Assembly (NCBI GenBank): GCA_027490095.1
Contig: JAIXYT010000050.1
Span: forward strand, 62,001 to 126,000
Direction: 5' to 3'
DNA: 64,000 nt
Origin: Sphingomonadales bacterium
GTDB lineage: Bacteria; Pseudomonadota; Alphaproteobacteria; Sphingomonadales; Sphingomonadaceae
Shown here: positions 54,128 to 63,316 of the stretch, piece by piece
How the letters are laid out: every line of letters starts with the position of its first letter
Position numbering within the stretch: position 1 is the stretch's first letter
The notes under the pieces: model-generated
What the model was told of the DNA's origin: nothing
The model's input: only the letters and a program-made list of their open reading frames with translations
Database searches by the model: none
Position numbers and translations under genes: made by a program

Positions 54128-55228
54128 ATGACCAGCAAGGACGCCGCCACACCCCCCGCAACCTACGCTGCCGCCGGCGTCTCGATCGAAGCCGGCAACG
54201 CGCTGGTGAAGATGATCGCGCCCCTCGTGCGCGCCACCCGCCGCCCCGGCGCCGATGCCGAGATCGGTGGCTTCGGCGGCATCTTCGATCCGAAGGCCGC
54301 CGGCTTCAAGGATCCCCTCCTCGTCGCCGCGACAGACGGGGTCGGCACCAAGCTTCGCCTCGCGATCGACACCGACCGGCACGACCAGATCGGCCAGGAC
54401 CTCGTCGCCATGTGCGTGAACGACCTCATCGTCCAGGGCGCCGAGCCGCTCTTCTTCCTCGACTATTTCGCAACCGGAAAGCTGGAAACCGGCGTCGCCG
54501 AGCGCGTCGTCGCCGGGATCGCGCGGGCCTGCACCGCGGCCGGCTGCGCCCTCATCGGCGGCGAAACCGCCGAGATGCCCGGCATGTACGCGGCTGGCGA
54601 CTATGATCTCGCAGGCTTCGCCGTCGGCGCGGTCGAGCGCGAACAGCTCCTCACCGGCGACCGGGTGGCGATCGGCGACGTGCTGCTGGGCCTCGCCTCC
54701 TCCGGCGCCCACTCCAACGGCTATTCGCTGCTCCGCCGCCTCGTCGAAGGCCAGGATCTCGATGCCTCCGCCCCCTTCGACAGCAGCACCAATCTCGCCG
54801 ACGCGCTGCTTGCCCCCACCCGCCTCTATGTGAAGCCGCTGCTCCCCCTCCTGTCGGCGGGCCGCATCCACGCGCTCGCCCACATTACCGGCGGCGGCCT
54901 TCTCGAAAATGTCCCGCGCGTCCTTCCGCAAGGCGCCCGCGCCATCATCGACGCCAAGGCCTGGCCGCTCCCGCCGCTCTTCCAATGGCTGCAGCAGCGC
55001 GGATCCATGGAGGCCGCCGAACTCGCCCGCACCTTCAACTGCGGCATCGGCATGGTCCTCGCCGTGCCCGCCGCCGACGCCGCCGCCATCACCGCAGACC
55101 TCGCGGCCGCCGGCGAAACGGTCTTCCGGGTCGGCCGCATCGAGAAGGGTGCGAAAGGCTGCGAAGTCCGCGGCTCGGCGGGCCTCTGGGGTCAGGGTGC
55201 AGACTGGACCGCCGCCCACGATGGGTAA
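54128..55228 (+). CDS. purM: Phosphoribosylformylglycinamidine cyclo-ligase
   Basis: 366 residues. AIR synthetase motifs: [36 protein letters not shown] and [12 protein letters not shown]. It closes the imidazole ring in purine synthesis. It overlaps purN by 8 bp and is divergent from the DUF2066-hda pair. Confidence 0.95.
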   Translation: MTSKDAATPPATYAAAGVSIEAGNALVKMIAPLVRATRRPGADAEIGGFGGIFDPKAAGFKDPLLVAATDGVGTKLRLAIDTDRHDQIGQDLVAMCVNDLIVQGAEPLFFLDYFATGKLETGVAERVVAGIARACTAAGCALIGGETAEMPGMYAAGDYDLAGFAVGAVEREQLLTGDRVAIGDVLLGLASSGAHSNGYSLLRRLVEGQDLDASAPFDSSTNLADALLAPTRLYVKPLLPLLSAGRIHALAHITGGGLLENVPRVLPQGARAIIDAKAWPLPPLFQWLQQRGSMEAAELARTFNCGIGMVLAVPAADAAAITADLAAAGETVFRVGRIEKGAKGCEVRGSAGLWGQGADWTAAHDG

Positions 55229-55799
55229 GCGGCGCCTCGCCGTGCTCATCTCCGGGCGCGGCTCCAACATGGAGGCACTCGCCCGCGCAGCGCAGGCGCC
55301 CGACTACCCGGCCGGGATCGTCCTCGTCGCCTCCAGCAAGGCCGGCGCCGCAGGCCTCGAAACCGCCGCCACCCTGGGCCTCCCCACGGCCGTCATCCCC
55401 GCGCGCGACCATCCCACGCGCGACAGCTTCGACGCCGCCCTTACCGCAGCGCTCGAGTCCTGCGGCACAGAGGCAATCGCACTCGCCGGCTTCATGCGCA
55501 TCCTAACCCCCGGCTTCATCCGCCGCTGGCAGGGCCGCATCGTCAACATCCACCCCTCGCTGCTGCCGAAATACCCGGGCCTCGACACCCACGCCCGCGC
55601 CCTCGAAGCCGGCGACGCGCAGGGGGGCTGCACCGTCCACATCGTCACGGAAACCCTCGACGACGGCCCCATCCTCGCCCAGACCGCCGTGCCCATCCGC
55701 GCGCACGACACTGCCGAAACGCTGGCCGCCCGTGTCCTCGAGGCCGAACACCGCCTCTACCCGCAAGCACTCGCCGCCTTCCTCGCGACGCTGCCCTAG
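55221..55799 (+). CDS. purN: Phosphoribosylglycinamide formyltransferase (folate-dependent)
   Basis: 192 residues. [15 protein letters not shown] at the start, [13 protein letters not shown], catalytic [20 protein letters not shown] and [13 protein letters not shown] with the active-site Asp. Starts inside the purM 3' end. It performs the same formylation as PurT (29436) but with 10-formyl-tetrahydrofolate, so the cell can use either one-carbon source. Confidence 0.95.
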   Translation: MGKRRLAVLISGRGSNMEALARAAQAPDYPAGIVLVASSKAGAAGLETAATLGLPTAVIPARDHPTRDSFDAALTAALESCGTEAIALAGFMRILTPGFIRRWQGRIVNIHPSLLPKYPGLDTHARALEAGDAQGGCTVHIVTETLDDGPILAQTAVPIRAHDTAETLAARVLEAEHRLYPQALAAFLATLP

Positions 55800-55890
55800 C
55801 CGTCATTTCCATCGCTGATGGATTGCCGCCAGCCATGAACGGCTGTTAGGCTGCCGCCGCTTGGGGGGGAAGCAGGCAGGGGCAGGGCGC

Positions 55891-57045
55891 ATGCGGGCAC
55901 TCGCACTCATCATCGCAGGGGCGGCTGCCTCGGCGCAGGCACAATCCGTGCCGGAGCCGATCAAGGCCCGCGTCAACGACCTCGTCGCCCAATGTGCCCG
56001 CGCAGGCGGCCAGCTCGGCCAGATGACGGGCCAGGGCCAGTTCGTCCTCCCGCGCGACTTCAATGGAGACGGCCGCACCGATTTCGTCGTCTCCGAAGGC
56101 AATTTCCCCTGCGTCGGCAAGCCCACCCTGTTCCGCCCCGACGGCCTCGCCCGGGTGGAGCTCTGGATGGCCGACGGCGCCAGCGCCCGCCTCGCCTTCG
56201 CCGACCGGCTGCTGGCCTACCGCATCGTCGATGGCCGCCCGGCAAGGCTCCAGATCGCCCGCCGCGCGCCTGCCTGCGGTGGCCCCGCCCGCTGTGGCGA
56301 CGAGCTGCGCTGGAACGCCGAGACGCTGCGCTTCGAGGAGTGGCCGACCGATGGCCGCAAGGTGAGCGCCCGCCCGGCCACCGGCGCAACTGCAACCGTA
56401 CCCACCCCGCCAGCCACCCCCGGCACCAGCCCGGCCTCCTCTGCCATCCCCCCGGTCCAGCCCGGCGCAGACGCCGCCTTCAAGGCGCGCTGCCGCAAGG
56501 AGACGCTCGCGCAGAACGGCCCCGCCGCCACCAAATGGGTCGACAGCCACTGCACGGAGATGTGGGGCCGCGCCGTCGCCGCCCAGCCGCTGGCCGAGGC
56601 CATGCTCGCTGCCGTCACCACGGGCGCAGGCCCCGTCGATGCGCTCCGCCGCGCAACGCCGACGGTCCGCTGGAGCGCCCGCCCCCAGCAGGGCCAGCTC
56701 GCCAGCGGCCGCCTCGGCGCCTTCAGCGCCGGCCTCTCGGGCAAGGGGCAAGCCGACAGCTTCTCCGTCAGCTGGAGCGAGACCGGCGCCGACATCCCGG
56801 TCGACGTGCCCGCGGCCCTCGAAGCGCGCGGCGCCAAACTCGCCCTCACATCCTGCGATAAGCTCGGGGCAGGCGAAGGAGAACGCGTCTGGTCGGTCAC
56901 CCTACCGGGCCGCAAGCCCTTCGCCCTCACGGTGTCCCAGCGCACGGCCCCTACCGGCGACGCCACCAGCAGCTACAGCGCCCAGGCCGCACTCGACGGC
57001 CGCGCCGCCCGGCGTGGCCCGACCGCCTGCGAACCCTTCTGGTAA
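55891..57045 (+). CDS. Hypothetical exported protein
   Basis: 384 residues. Signal peptide MRALALIIAGAAASAQAQ. The first domain has a DFNGDGRTDFVVSEG element like FG-GAP/calcium-loop repeats and paired cysteines. A Pro/Thr/Ala-rich linker (about 170-200) follows, then a second domain with several Cys (KARCRKE..., DSHCTEMWG, TSCDKLG, TACEPFW). The two-domain layout suggests a periplasmic protein with disulphides. It is not a family I can name. GGGGCAGGG precedes the ATG. Confidence 0.65.
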   Translation: MRALALIIAGAAASAQAQSVPEPIKARVNDLVAQCARAGGQLGQMTGQGQFVLPRDFNGDGRTDFVVSEGNFPCVGKPTLFRPDGLARVELWMADGASARLAFADRLLAYRIVDGRPARLQIARRAPACGGPARCGDELRWNAETLRFEEWPTDGRKVSARPATGATATVPTPPATPGTSPASSAIPPVQPGADAAFKARCRKETLAQNGPAATKWVDSHCTEMWGRAVAAQPLAEAMLAAVTTGAGPVDALRRATPTVRWSARPQQGQLASGRLGAFSAGLSGKGQADSFSVSWSETGADIPVDVPAALEARGAKLALTSCDKLGAGEGERVWSVTLPGRKPFALTVSQRTAPTGDATSSYSAQAALDGRAARRGPTACEPFW

Positions 57046-57049
57046 GGCG

Positions 57050-58378
57050 TCAGCCGAATTCCTTCGGCGGCGCCCAGGCATTCAGCGCTGCCTCCAGCGT
57101 CGCGCCGAGCGCCAGCAGTGCCGTGTCAGCCCCGGCCCGCCCCACCAGTTGCACGGCAACCGGCAACCCATCCTTCGTCCACCCTGCGGGGATCGACAGC
57201 GCCGGAAGGCCGGCAAAGTTCGCCAGCGCGGTATAGTCCGCCACCGTCACCGGCACCGGCCCGTCATGCGCAAAGGCCGGCTGCGGAGTCGTCGGCAGCA
57301 GCACAGCGTCCGCCAGCTGCAGCACGGCCTGCAGCTCGGCCGCGGCCTGGTCGGTCGCCCGCCGCCCCTGCGCCACCGTCGCTGCATCGATTCCGCGCGC
57401 AAAGGCCAGATGGCTGCGGAACGTCTCCGAAAAGCCTTGTGGGTTGCGCGCAACATCGGCGCCGAAGCGCCGGTCGGCTTCCAGCGCCGCCTCCACGAAG
57501 CCCGCCAGCCGGATCCGCCCATGGTCGAACCGCGCCTGCTGCGCCTCCACCCGCAGGCCCGATCCCTCCAGCAAGGCAGCCGCCAGCCGCAGGGCCGCCG
57601 CAACGGCCGGATGCAGCTCCGGGTCCGGCCCGCCCGACAGCGTCGCCACGCGTTGCACGGGCGGCGCCTCCGGCCCCGGATTCGCCAGCACCTCGAACAG
57701 CGCCGCGCAGTCGCCGACCGACCGCGCCATCGGCCCGATGCAGTCCAGCCGCTCTGCAAGGTGCATCAAACCCGCGGTCGGCACCCGCCCGAATCCCGGT
57801 TTCAATCCCGTGATCCCGCAATAGCTTGCCGGGATCCGGATGGAGCCCAGCGTGTCCGTCCCCAGCGCCGCGGCGCACAGCCCGGCCGCCACGGCGGCGG
57901 CCGATCCGCCCGAAGACCCCCCGGCCGTGAAGCCCGGCCGGTGCGGGTTCTGCGTCCGGCCGAACGCGGCATTGTCGGTCGTCGCCCCCAGCGCGCCCTC
58001 GTGCAGGTTGGTCAGCCCCAGGATCACCGCACCCGCCGCCTTCAGCCGCGTCACCACCTCGGCGTCCGCGTCGGGGATGCGCCCGGCGAAGGCCCCCATC
58101 CCGCCGTGCACGGGCCAGCCGGCGACATCGATGTTCGCCTTCAAGGCGATCGGCACCCCCTCCAGCGCGCGCGGAGTCCCGGCATCGAAGCGCGCCGCGC
58201 TCGCGGCGGCGGCTGCCCGCGCCCCACCGGCATCGACATGGGTGAAGGCCTTCAGCACCGGGTCATGCCGCCCGATCCGTTCCAGATAATGATCCGTGGC
58301 CGCAACCACGCTCACCCGCCCCGCCCGAAACGCCTCCAGCAGCGAGACAACCCCGAGCGCATGGATTCCGGCTGCCAA
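57050..58378 (-). CDS. Amidase signature family hydrolase
   Basis: 442 residues from a TTG start with GGGAGAG about 8 nt upstream; no good ATG exists near the conserved start. The Ser-cisSer-Lys triad is visible in ALKANIDVAG (Lys), GGSSGGSAAAVAAG (Ser residues) and TDTLGSIRIPASYCG. It resembles allophanate-hydrolase-like or indoleacetamide-type amidases more than GatA, and no gatB/gatC is nearby. Substrate unknown. It converges with the hypothetical gene at 55891 with 4 bp between the genes. Confidence 0.83.
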   Translation of the reverse strand: MAAGIHALGVVSLLEAFRAGRVSVVAATDHYLERIGRHDPVLKAFTHVDAGGARAAAAASAARFDAGTPRALEGVPIALKANIDVAGWPVHGGMGAFAGRIPDADAEVVTRLKAAGAVILGLTNLHEGALGATTDNAAFGRTQNPHRPGFTAGGSSGGSAAAVAAGLCAAALGTDTLGSIRIPASYCGITGLKPGFGRVPTAGLMHLAERLDCIGPMARSVGDCAALFEVLANPGPEAPPVQRVATLSGGPDPELHPAVAAALRLAAALLEGSGLRVEAQQARFDHGRIRLAGFVEAALEADRRFGADVARNPQGFSETFRSHLAFARGIDAATVAQGRRATDQAAAELQAVLQLADAVLLPTTPQPAFAHDGPVPVTVADYTALANFAGLPALSIPAGWTKDGLPVAVQLVGRAGADTALLALGATLEAALNAWAPPKEFG

Positions 58379-58483
58379 ATCGTCTCTCCCGCTGCCGGAT
58401 GCGGCAGTCCCCTGAATTCCGCCAATATCGGCATCCTGCGCCTTTCGCCCCGGGTCAAGAGGTTGCACCCGGCTCAGCCCCCG

Positions 58484-58512
58484 TTCATACCGACTGCGCT
58501 TTGGGGTATAGT
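58484..58512 (+). promoter_or_regulatory. Probable sigma-70 promoter for the small exported protein
   Basis: TTCATA (58484-58489) and TATAGT (58507-58512) with a 17-bp spacer. The start of transcription would fall near 58519, giving a leader of about 18 nt that holds the GAGGGAG ribosome site. It is one of the few consensus-like promoters in this GC-rich window. Confidence 0.5.
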
Positions 58513-58536
58513 GCCCAATCGCTGAGGGAGCTTCAG

Positions 58537-58959
58537 ATGCGCTGGTCCGTCGTCCTTGGTCTTGCCGCAGCGCCGCTGGCACTCGCCGCGGTTCCCGCCC
58601 AGGCGCAGGACGGCACCTACCGCCAGCGCAGCGTCGTGGTCTACGGCAACGACCCTTGCCCCACCTCGAAGAACCCGGACGAGATCGTGGTCTGCGCCCG
58701 CCGGCCCGAGGAAGAGCGCTTCCGAATCCCCAAGGACATCCGCGAGCAGGAGCGTGCCGAAACCATCGCCCGCGAGGACCAGGTGGGCGCCAACCGCGCC
58801 GCCCTCGTCTCCGGCCGGACAGCCGCGACAGGCACGGGCAGCTGCTCCATCCAGGGTGTCGGCGGATTCACCGGCTGCACAAAGGGCCTCGACGTCGTCG
58901 GCGCAGGCCGCACGATCGTCGAGGGGGTCAAGACTGCCACCGAGCCTGTGGACGACTGA
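58537..58959 (+). CDS. Small conserved exported protein
   Basis: 140 residues with signal peptide MRWSVVLGLAAAPLALAAVPAQAQ. The mature part has VVYGNDPCPTSKNPDEIVVCARRPEEERFRIPKDIR, a pattern I associate with small exported proteins found in sphingomonads, then a Cys pair in GSCSIQGVGGFTGC. Two disulphides are likely. Function unknown. GAGGGAG lies 7 nt before the ATG. Its stop codon overlaps the left arm of a long inverted repeat. Confidence 0.65.
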   Translation: MRWSVVLGLAAAPLALAAVPAQAQDGTYRQRSVVVYGNDPCPTSKNPDEIVVCARRPEEERFRIPKDIREQERAETIAREDQVGANRAALVSGRTAATGTGSCSIQGVGGFTGCTKGLDVVGAGRTIVEGVKTATEPVDD

Positions 58960-59064
58960 GGCGGCCGCCATCAGTGCGCAGCACTGACTGGCGGACTCGC
59001 CGCATCGTCCGGCCGGCGTGCGGCGAGTCCGCGAAACAGTGCTGCGCACTGTCCGCGGCCGCCT
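58959..59064. repeat. Long inverted repeat (46-bp arms) at a convergent junction
   Basis: Left arm 58959-59004 and right arm 59019-59064 are reverse complements at 40 of 46 positions, around a 14-base loop. Each arm also contains an inner palindrome (CAGTGC-GCA-GCACTG). It lies between the stop of the small exported protein and the stop of tamB, so it could end transcription in both directions. The size and inner symmetry exceed a simple terminator. Confidence 0.8.
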
Positions 59065-59071
59065 CCGGCCC

Positions 59072-62000
59072 TCAGCGCTCCCGCTGATACCTGACGTTCA
59101 CGCTGCTATCGCCCTGTGAACTGACCTCCACGAACAGGCTCCAAATCCGGCTCAGCGTCAGCTGCAATGTCGTCAGCGTGTTGCCCTGGCTGTCGGTCAG
59201 CACCTCCACATAGACATTGCGCGTCAGCCGCTTGCCGATCGCGATTCCCGTCCCCATGCCCGTCTCGGCATTGTCGCCGACGATCCGCAGCCGGTCCACG
59301 CCCACCGAACGGCGCACCTTGCCCAGCGTGTCGGTGCCTGATTGCAGCCCCGCGATCGCGGTCGCCAGCTGCACCGCCTCGGTCACGCTCAGGTCGGCAA
59401 CCGACGCCCCGAACAGCAGCCGCGACAGGATCTCGTCCTGCGGCAGGGTCGGCGAGCTCGAGAAGCGGATGTCCGGCTTGCCCGCAGTCCCGCTGATCGT
59501 CACGAAGGCGGTCACTTCCTCGGCCTGGGTCTGCGCCTGGATGTTGATGGAGCTGTCCAGCGGCCGCCCGTTGAAGCCCACCCGCCCGCTCTTCAGCTCG
59601 AAGGTGCTGCTCGCGAACGTGAATTCCCCCCGTGCCAGCGTCGCCGTTCCCAGGAAAATGGGCGCCGCCGGCGTTCCGCGCACGCGGATGTCGCCGCGCC
59701 ACACGCTTTCCAGGCCCATGCCCTCCACCTGCACCCGGTCATCGGCCCGCACCCGGATGTCGAGCGCGATGTTGGTCGCCGACAGCGTCGGCTCGGGCTC
59801 GGGCAACCGCACCTCGCCGGCGCGGCGCACCTGCAGCTGCGGAATCTCGCTGGTCTCCACCTGCACCAGCTGAACCCGCGCCGAATCGACCCTCAGGTCC
59901 CCCGACAGCGTCGCCTTCGTGCCCTTGCCCTGCAGCTTCAGCGGCCCCGACAGTGTGAACTCCAGGGTGTCCGAATTCGCCAGCCGCGCGCGCGACAGGT
60001 CGAGCGACAGGTCCACCACCTGCTCCAGCCCCAGCCGCACGAAGCCCGAGCCGCTGATCGTCCCGCCGTTCGCCCGGCCGGTGATGCTGTTCACCTTCAG
60101 GAGATCGCCTGCGAAATCGCCGTCGAAGGCCAGGTCCACGATCTCGGTGCCGAAGGCGGCATTGCGATAGATCAGCCCCTTGCCCCGCGCGATCCCGGTC
60201 AGCGACGGGTCGGCAGCCGTCCCCGCGAAATCCGCCCCCAGCGCGATCGCGCCCTTCAGCTCCTGCCCCTCCAGGCCCGCCAGCGCCCACAGCGGCTCCA
60301 CTGGCCCATTGTAGCGCACCCCGCCCGAAAGCTGCCCCGCCGCAAAACGCTCCGCCGGTGTCTCGCCCGGCCCCGGCGCCACCCGCAGAACCAGCCGTCC
60401 CAGATCGTTCTTCTGCCACGACATGTTCGCGCCCATCACCAGCCCGCCGCCATCGGACCGGGCCGACAACCGCACGTCCACGGGCACGCTGATCCCCGTC
60501 ACCCCGGCGCGCTGCAGCCCGCTGATGGTCAGGTTCGCCTCGCCCACGGGGATCCGCGACCCCGGCTCGCTGCGCAGCACCAGCTGCCCGTTCGCCCTGC
60601 CGCCAAAGCCCCAGCGGCTGGAATAGAGGTCCAGGATCGACAGGTCGACATTGCGCAGCGCCAGCCGGACCTCCCGGGTCGCCCCCAGCTCGCCTGCCCC
60701 CAGTTCGCCGGCCACATCCACCTCGCCCCGCGGGAGCAGCAGGCGCGCCGGCAACAGCTTCCAGCCCCTGTCCGTCCGCACGATCCGCGCCGGCCGCTCC
60801 AGCTTCAGCGGCAGCTTGCCCAGCGTCCCGTCCATCGCGATCGCATAGCCGTCGCTCACGCTCTGCACCCGCGCGGCTGCCGTGAACGGCTGTCCGTCGC
60901 CCGATCGGCCCCGCCCCTTCACGGTCGCCACGCCCGACGTTCCAGCAAGATTGGCAGCCCCCGACACCTCGTCGATCACCAACGTGTCGCGCCGCACCCC
61001 GGTTGCCGCGAAACTGCCCCGGATCACCGGCCGCTCTGGCTCCAGCAGAACCGAGAACCGCGCCGACCCCTTCGAAATCGCAACCGGTGTCTCCAGCGGA
61101 ATGCGCGCATTCAGCGCCTGCGCAGTCCCCTCCACCTGCTGCAGCGCGCCGACCGCGCTGAAGCCCAGGTTCGCCTCCACCCCGCGCCCGTCCACCACCA
61201 GCTCGCCGGCAAAGGGCCCGGCCGGCGTCTGCACCAGCCGCCCGCGCGCCTCAAGGCCCGCAATGCCGGCCCGCTCGATGTCCAGCACCAGCGGGCGCCC
61301 CTCGCCGAAACCCACGACGATCCGCCCGTCGAGCGGCCCCTGCGGGCTTTCGCCCCGCGCCACCAGCAGCACGCCGCCGGCAACCGGGGATATGTCGGCC
61401 ACCACATCGGTCACCCCGAAGCCGAACCCCGGCGACGCCAGTTTCACCGTTCCCCTGGGCGCAGTCGAGGTGCCCGAGGCCGACACCGTGAACGGCCCAT
61501 AGGCCCGGCTCCGCCCGCTCGCGTCCAGCGCGAACCGCCCGCTTGCCGGATCATAGCGCCCGCTCGCCCCCGTCACGCTCAGGTTCGGACTGGTCATCTG
61601 CGCACCGCTCAGCGCGATTGCGCCGTCGGCCCCCAGCGTGAAATTGCCCGACGCCCGCGGCAGCCCGCCCAGGAAATCCCGGGCCGATGCATTGGTCAGC
61701 CCCAGCACGCGGACATCGAACTGCCCGGCAACGGCCGGCCGTGCCGACCCAGGCGCCTGGTCGATCCGCGCCGTCGCCCGCACATCGACAGGCCCCAGCC
61801 CCGACACCTCGAAGCGCGGCACCGCCGCATCCACCTTCGCCGTGATCCGCCCGTCCGCCGCCCGCGCGCCCGCGCCCGAAACCGTCAGCCGCGTCGTCGT
61901 CAGGCGCACGCCCTCGGCCGAAATCCGCCCATCCGCCACCTTTATCGTGCCCTGCACGCGCGGCTCCACCAGCAGCGCCGCCAGCTCCGGCGGAAGCCCC

Positions 62001-63316
62001 ATCGTGCGCCCGGCCCGCGCCGTGAAGGGCACCTCCAGCGGCCGCGTGTCGGTCGCCAGCCGAACCGTGCCCTGCGCGGCCAGCGAATCCACGCCGATCA
62101 CCCCCGTGTCCGTGCGAAGCCGCAGTGTGGCCGCCCCTGCAGTCCAGGCCAGGGGCGCCTCCTTCAACGGCCCGTCCACGGCCAGCGTCGCGCGCAACCC
62201 GCTGCCCGACAGCGCCGGGTTCACCACCTCGGGCTTCAACACGATCGCCTCCAGCCGCACGCCCTCGGCAACATTGTCGGTCGCATCGATCCGCCCGCTC
62301 CCCGTCAGCTTCAGCGCTGCGGAAGACGCCGCCAGCCGGACATCGAACCAGTCCCCGTCCTTCGAGGCCTCGGCATCCACCGAGATCGCAGGCGCTGCAA
62401 GGTCGGCCACAAGCCCCGGCCCCAGCAGCGGGGCAGGCAACAGCTGCCCCACGGCCCGGAATCGCCCGTCGTCCGCCGTCACCGCAAGGTCGGCGACCCG
62501 CGTCGCAGCCGCCTCTCCACCCAGGTCGGCCACCACGCGCCCCCGCCAGCGCGCCCAGCTTCCTGCCCCGTCGGCCTCGATCCTCAGCGGCGTCTTCAGC
62601 CCGGCCGCCGTCGTGACCAGCCCGCCCGCCGGCGCGTCCAGCCGGGCCTCCAGGTCGAAGCGGTCGCGGTCCGGCTCCGCATCCAGCAGCAGCAGCAGCC
62701 CATCCCCGCGCCCGCTCGCCGCCCGCATGTCCAGAAGCACCCGCCCCGACCGGATCTCAACCCGCCCATTGGCCGACACCTGCTCCTCGCGCCCCAGCAG
62801 CGGCTTTTCCAGCACCACCCGGGGCAGGTCGAACCGGCCGATCCGGATGTCGATGTCGGGCAGCAACGGTTCATCCGGGTCGCGCGGGTTCAGCGCCCAC
62901 ATCCGCAGGACCCGGATCTCGGGCACCTCCAGCCGGTTGATGGACACCAGCCGCCGCACCAGCGTGATCGGCTCCCAGTCCACCTTCGCCCGCGGGATCA
63001 CCGCCAGCGTGCCATCAAGGTCCTTCACCACCACGTCGACCAGCTCGAACCGCGACAGCAGCGACCCGTCGATCCGCCCCACCTCGTATCGGATGCCCGA
63101 CGCCGGCTCGATCCCCGACACCCGGGCCGCCACGAAGGCCCGCCCGCCAGGCGTCTCGGCGAGCCACCACAGCCCCAGCGGCACCGCCGCTGCAAGCGCC
63201 AGGGCCACCAGCAGCAGCACGCCAGCCAGCCAGGCCCACCAGCTGCGCCCGCCGCCGCCGTCCGGCCGCTCGCCCAGCCCCTCCTCGGGCGCGTCCACGG
63301 CCGGCGTCTCCGCCAT
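59072..63316 (-). CDS. tamB: Translocation and assembly module protein TamB
   Basis: 1414 residues. An N-terminal helix (WWAWLAGVLLLVALALAAAVPLGLWW) anchors it in the inner membrane. A very long beta-rich middle follows, and the conserved C-terminal DUF490/TamB domain includes IRVRGTPAAPIFLGTATLARGEFTF, a DEILSRLLFGASVADLS segment and LTRNVYVEVLTDSQG...LTLSRIWSLFVEVSSQ. TamB spans the periplasm and works with TamA in outer-membrane assembly or lipid transport. Its ATG shares a base with the tamA stop, so the genes are coupled. Confidence 0.92.
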   Translation of the reverse strand: MAETPAVDAPEEGLGERPDGGGGRSWWAWLAGVLLLVALALAAAVPLGLWWLAETPGGRAFVAARVSGIEPASGIRYEVGRIDGSLLSRFELVDVVVKDLDGTLAVIPRAKVDWEPITLVRRLVSINRLEVPEIRVLRMWALNPRDPDEPLLPDIDIRIGRFDLPRVVLEKPLLGREEQVSANGRVEIRSGRVLLDMRAASGRGDGLLLLLDAEPDRDRFDLEARLDAPAGGLVTTAAGLKTPLRIEADGAGSWARWRGRVVADLGGEAAATRVADLAVTADDGRFRAVGQLLPAPLLGPGLVADLAAPAISVDAEASKDGDWFDVRLAASSAALKLTGSGRIDATDNVAEGVRLEAIVLKPEVVNPALSGSGLRATLAVDGPLKEAPLAWTAGAATLRLRTDTGVIGVDSLAAQGTVRLATDTRPLEVPFTARAGRTMGLPPELAALLVEPRVQGTIKVADGRISAEGVRLTTTRLTVSGAGARAADGRITAKVDAAVPRFEVSGLGPVDVRATARIDQAPGSARPAVAGQFDVRVLGLTNASARDFLGGLPRASGNFTLGADGAIALSGAQMTSPNLSVTGASGRYDPASGRFALDASGRSRAYGPFTVSASGTSTAPRGTVKLASPGFGFGVTDVVADISPVAGGVLLVARGESPQGPLDGRIVVGFGEGRPLVLDIERAGIAGLEARGRLVQTPAGPFAGELVVDGRGVEANLGFSAVGALQQVEGTAQALNARIPLETPVAISKGSARFSVLLEPERPVIRGSFAATGVRRDTLVIDEVSGAANLAGTSGVATVKGRGRSGDGQPFTAAARVQSVSDGYAIAMDGTLGKLPLKLERPARIVRTDRGWKLLPARLLLPRGEVDVAGELGAGELGATREVRLALRNVDLSILDLYSSRWGFGGRANGQLVLRSEPGSRIPVGEANLTISGLQRAGVTGISVPVDVRLSARSDGGGLVMGANMSWQKNDLGRLVLRVAPGPGETPAERFAAGQLSGGVRYNGPVEPLWALAGLEGQELKGAIALGADFAGTAADPSLTGIARGKGLIYRNAAFGTEIVDLAFDGDFAGDLLKVNSITGRANGGTISGSGFVRLGLEQVVDLSLDLSRARLANSDTLEFTLSGPLKLQGKGTKATLSGDLRVDSARVQLVQVETSEIPQLQVRRAGEVRLPEPEPTLSATNIALDIRVRADDRVQVEGMGLESVWRGDIRVRGTPAAPIFLGTATLARGEFTFASSTFELKSGRVGFNGRPLDSSINIQAQTQAEEVTAFVTISGTAGKPDIRFSSSPTLPQDEILSRLLFGASVADLSVTEAVQLATAIAGLQSGTDTLGKVRRSVGVDRLRIVGDNAETGMGTGIAIGKRLTRNVYVEVLTDSQGNTLTTLQLTLSRIWSLFVEVSSQGDSSVNVRYQRER

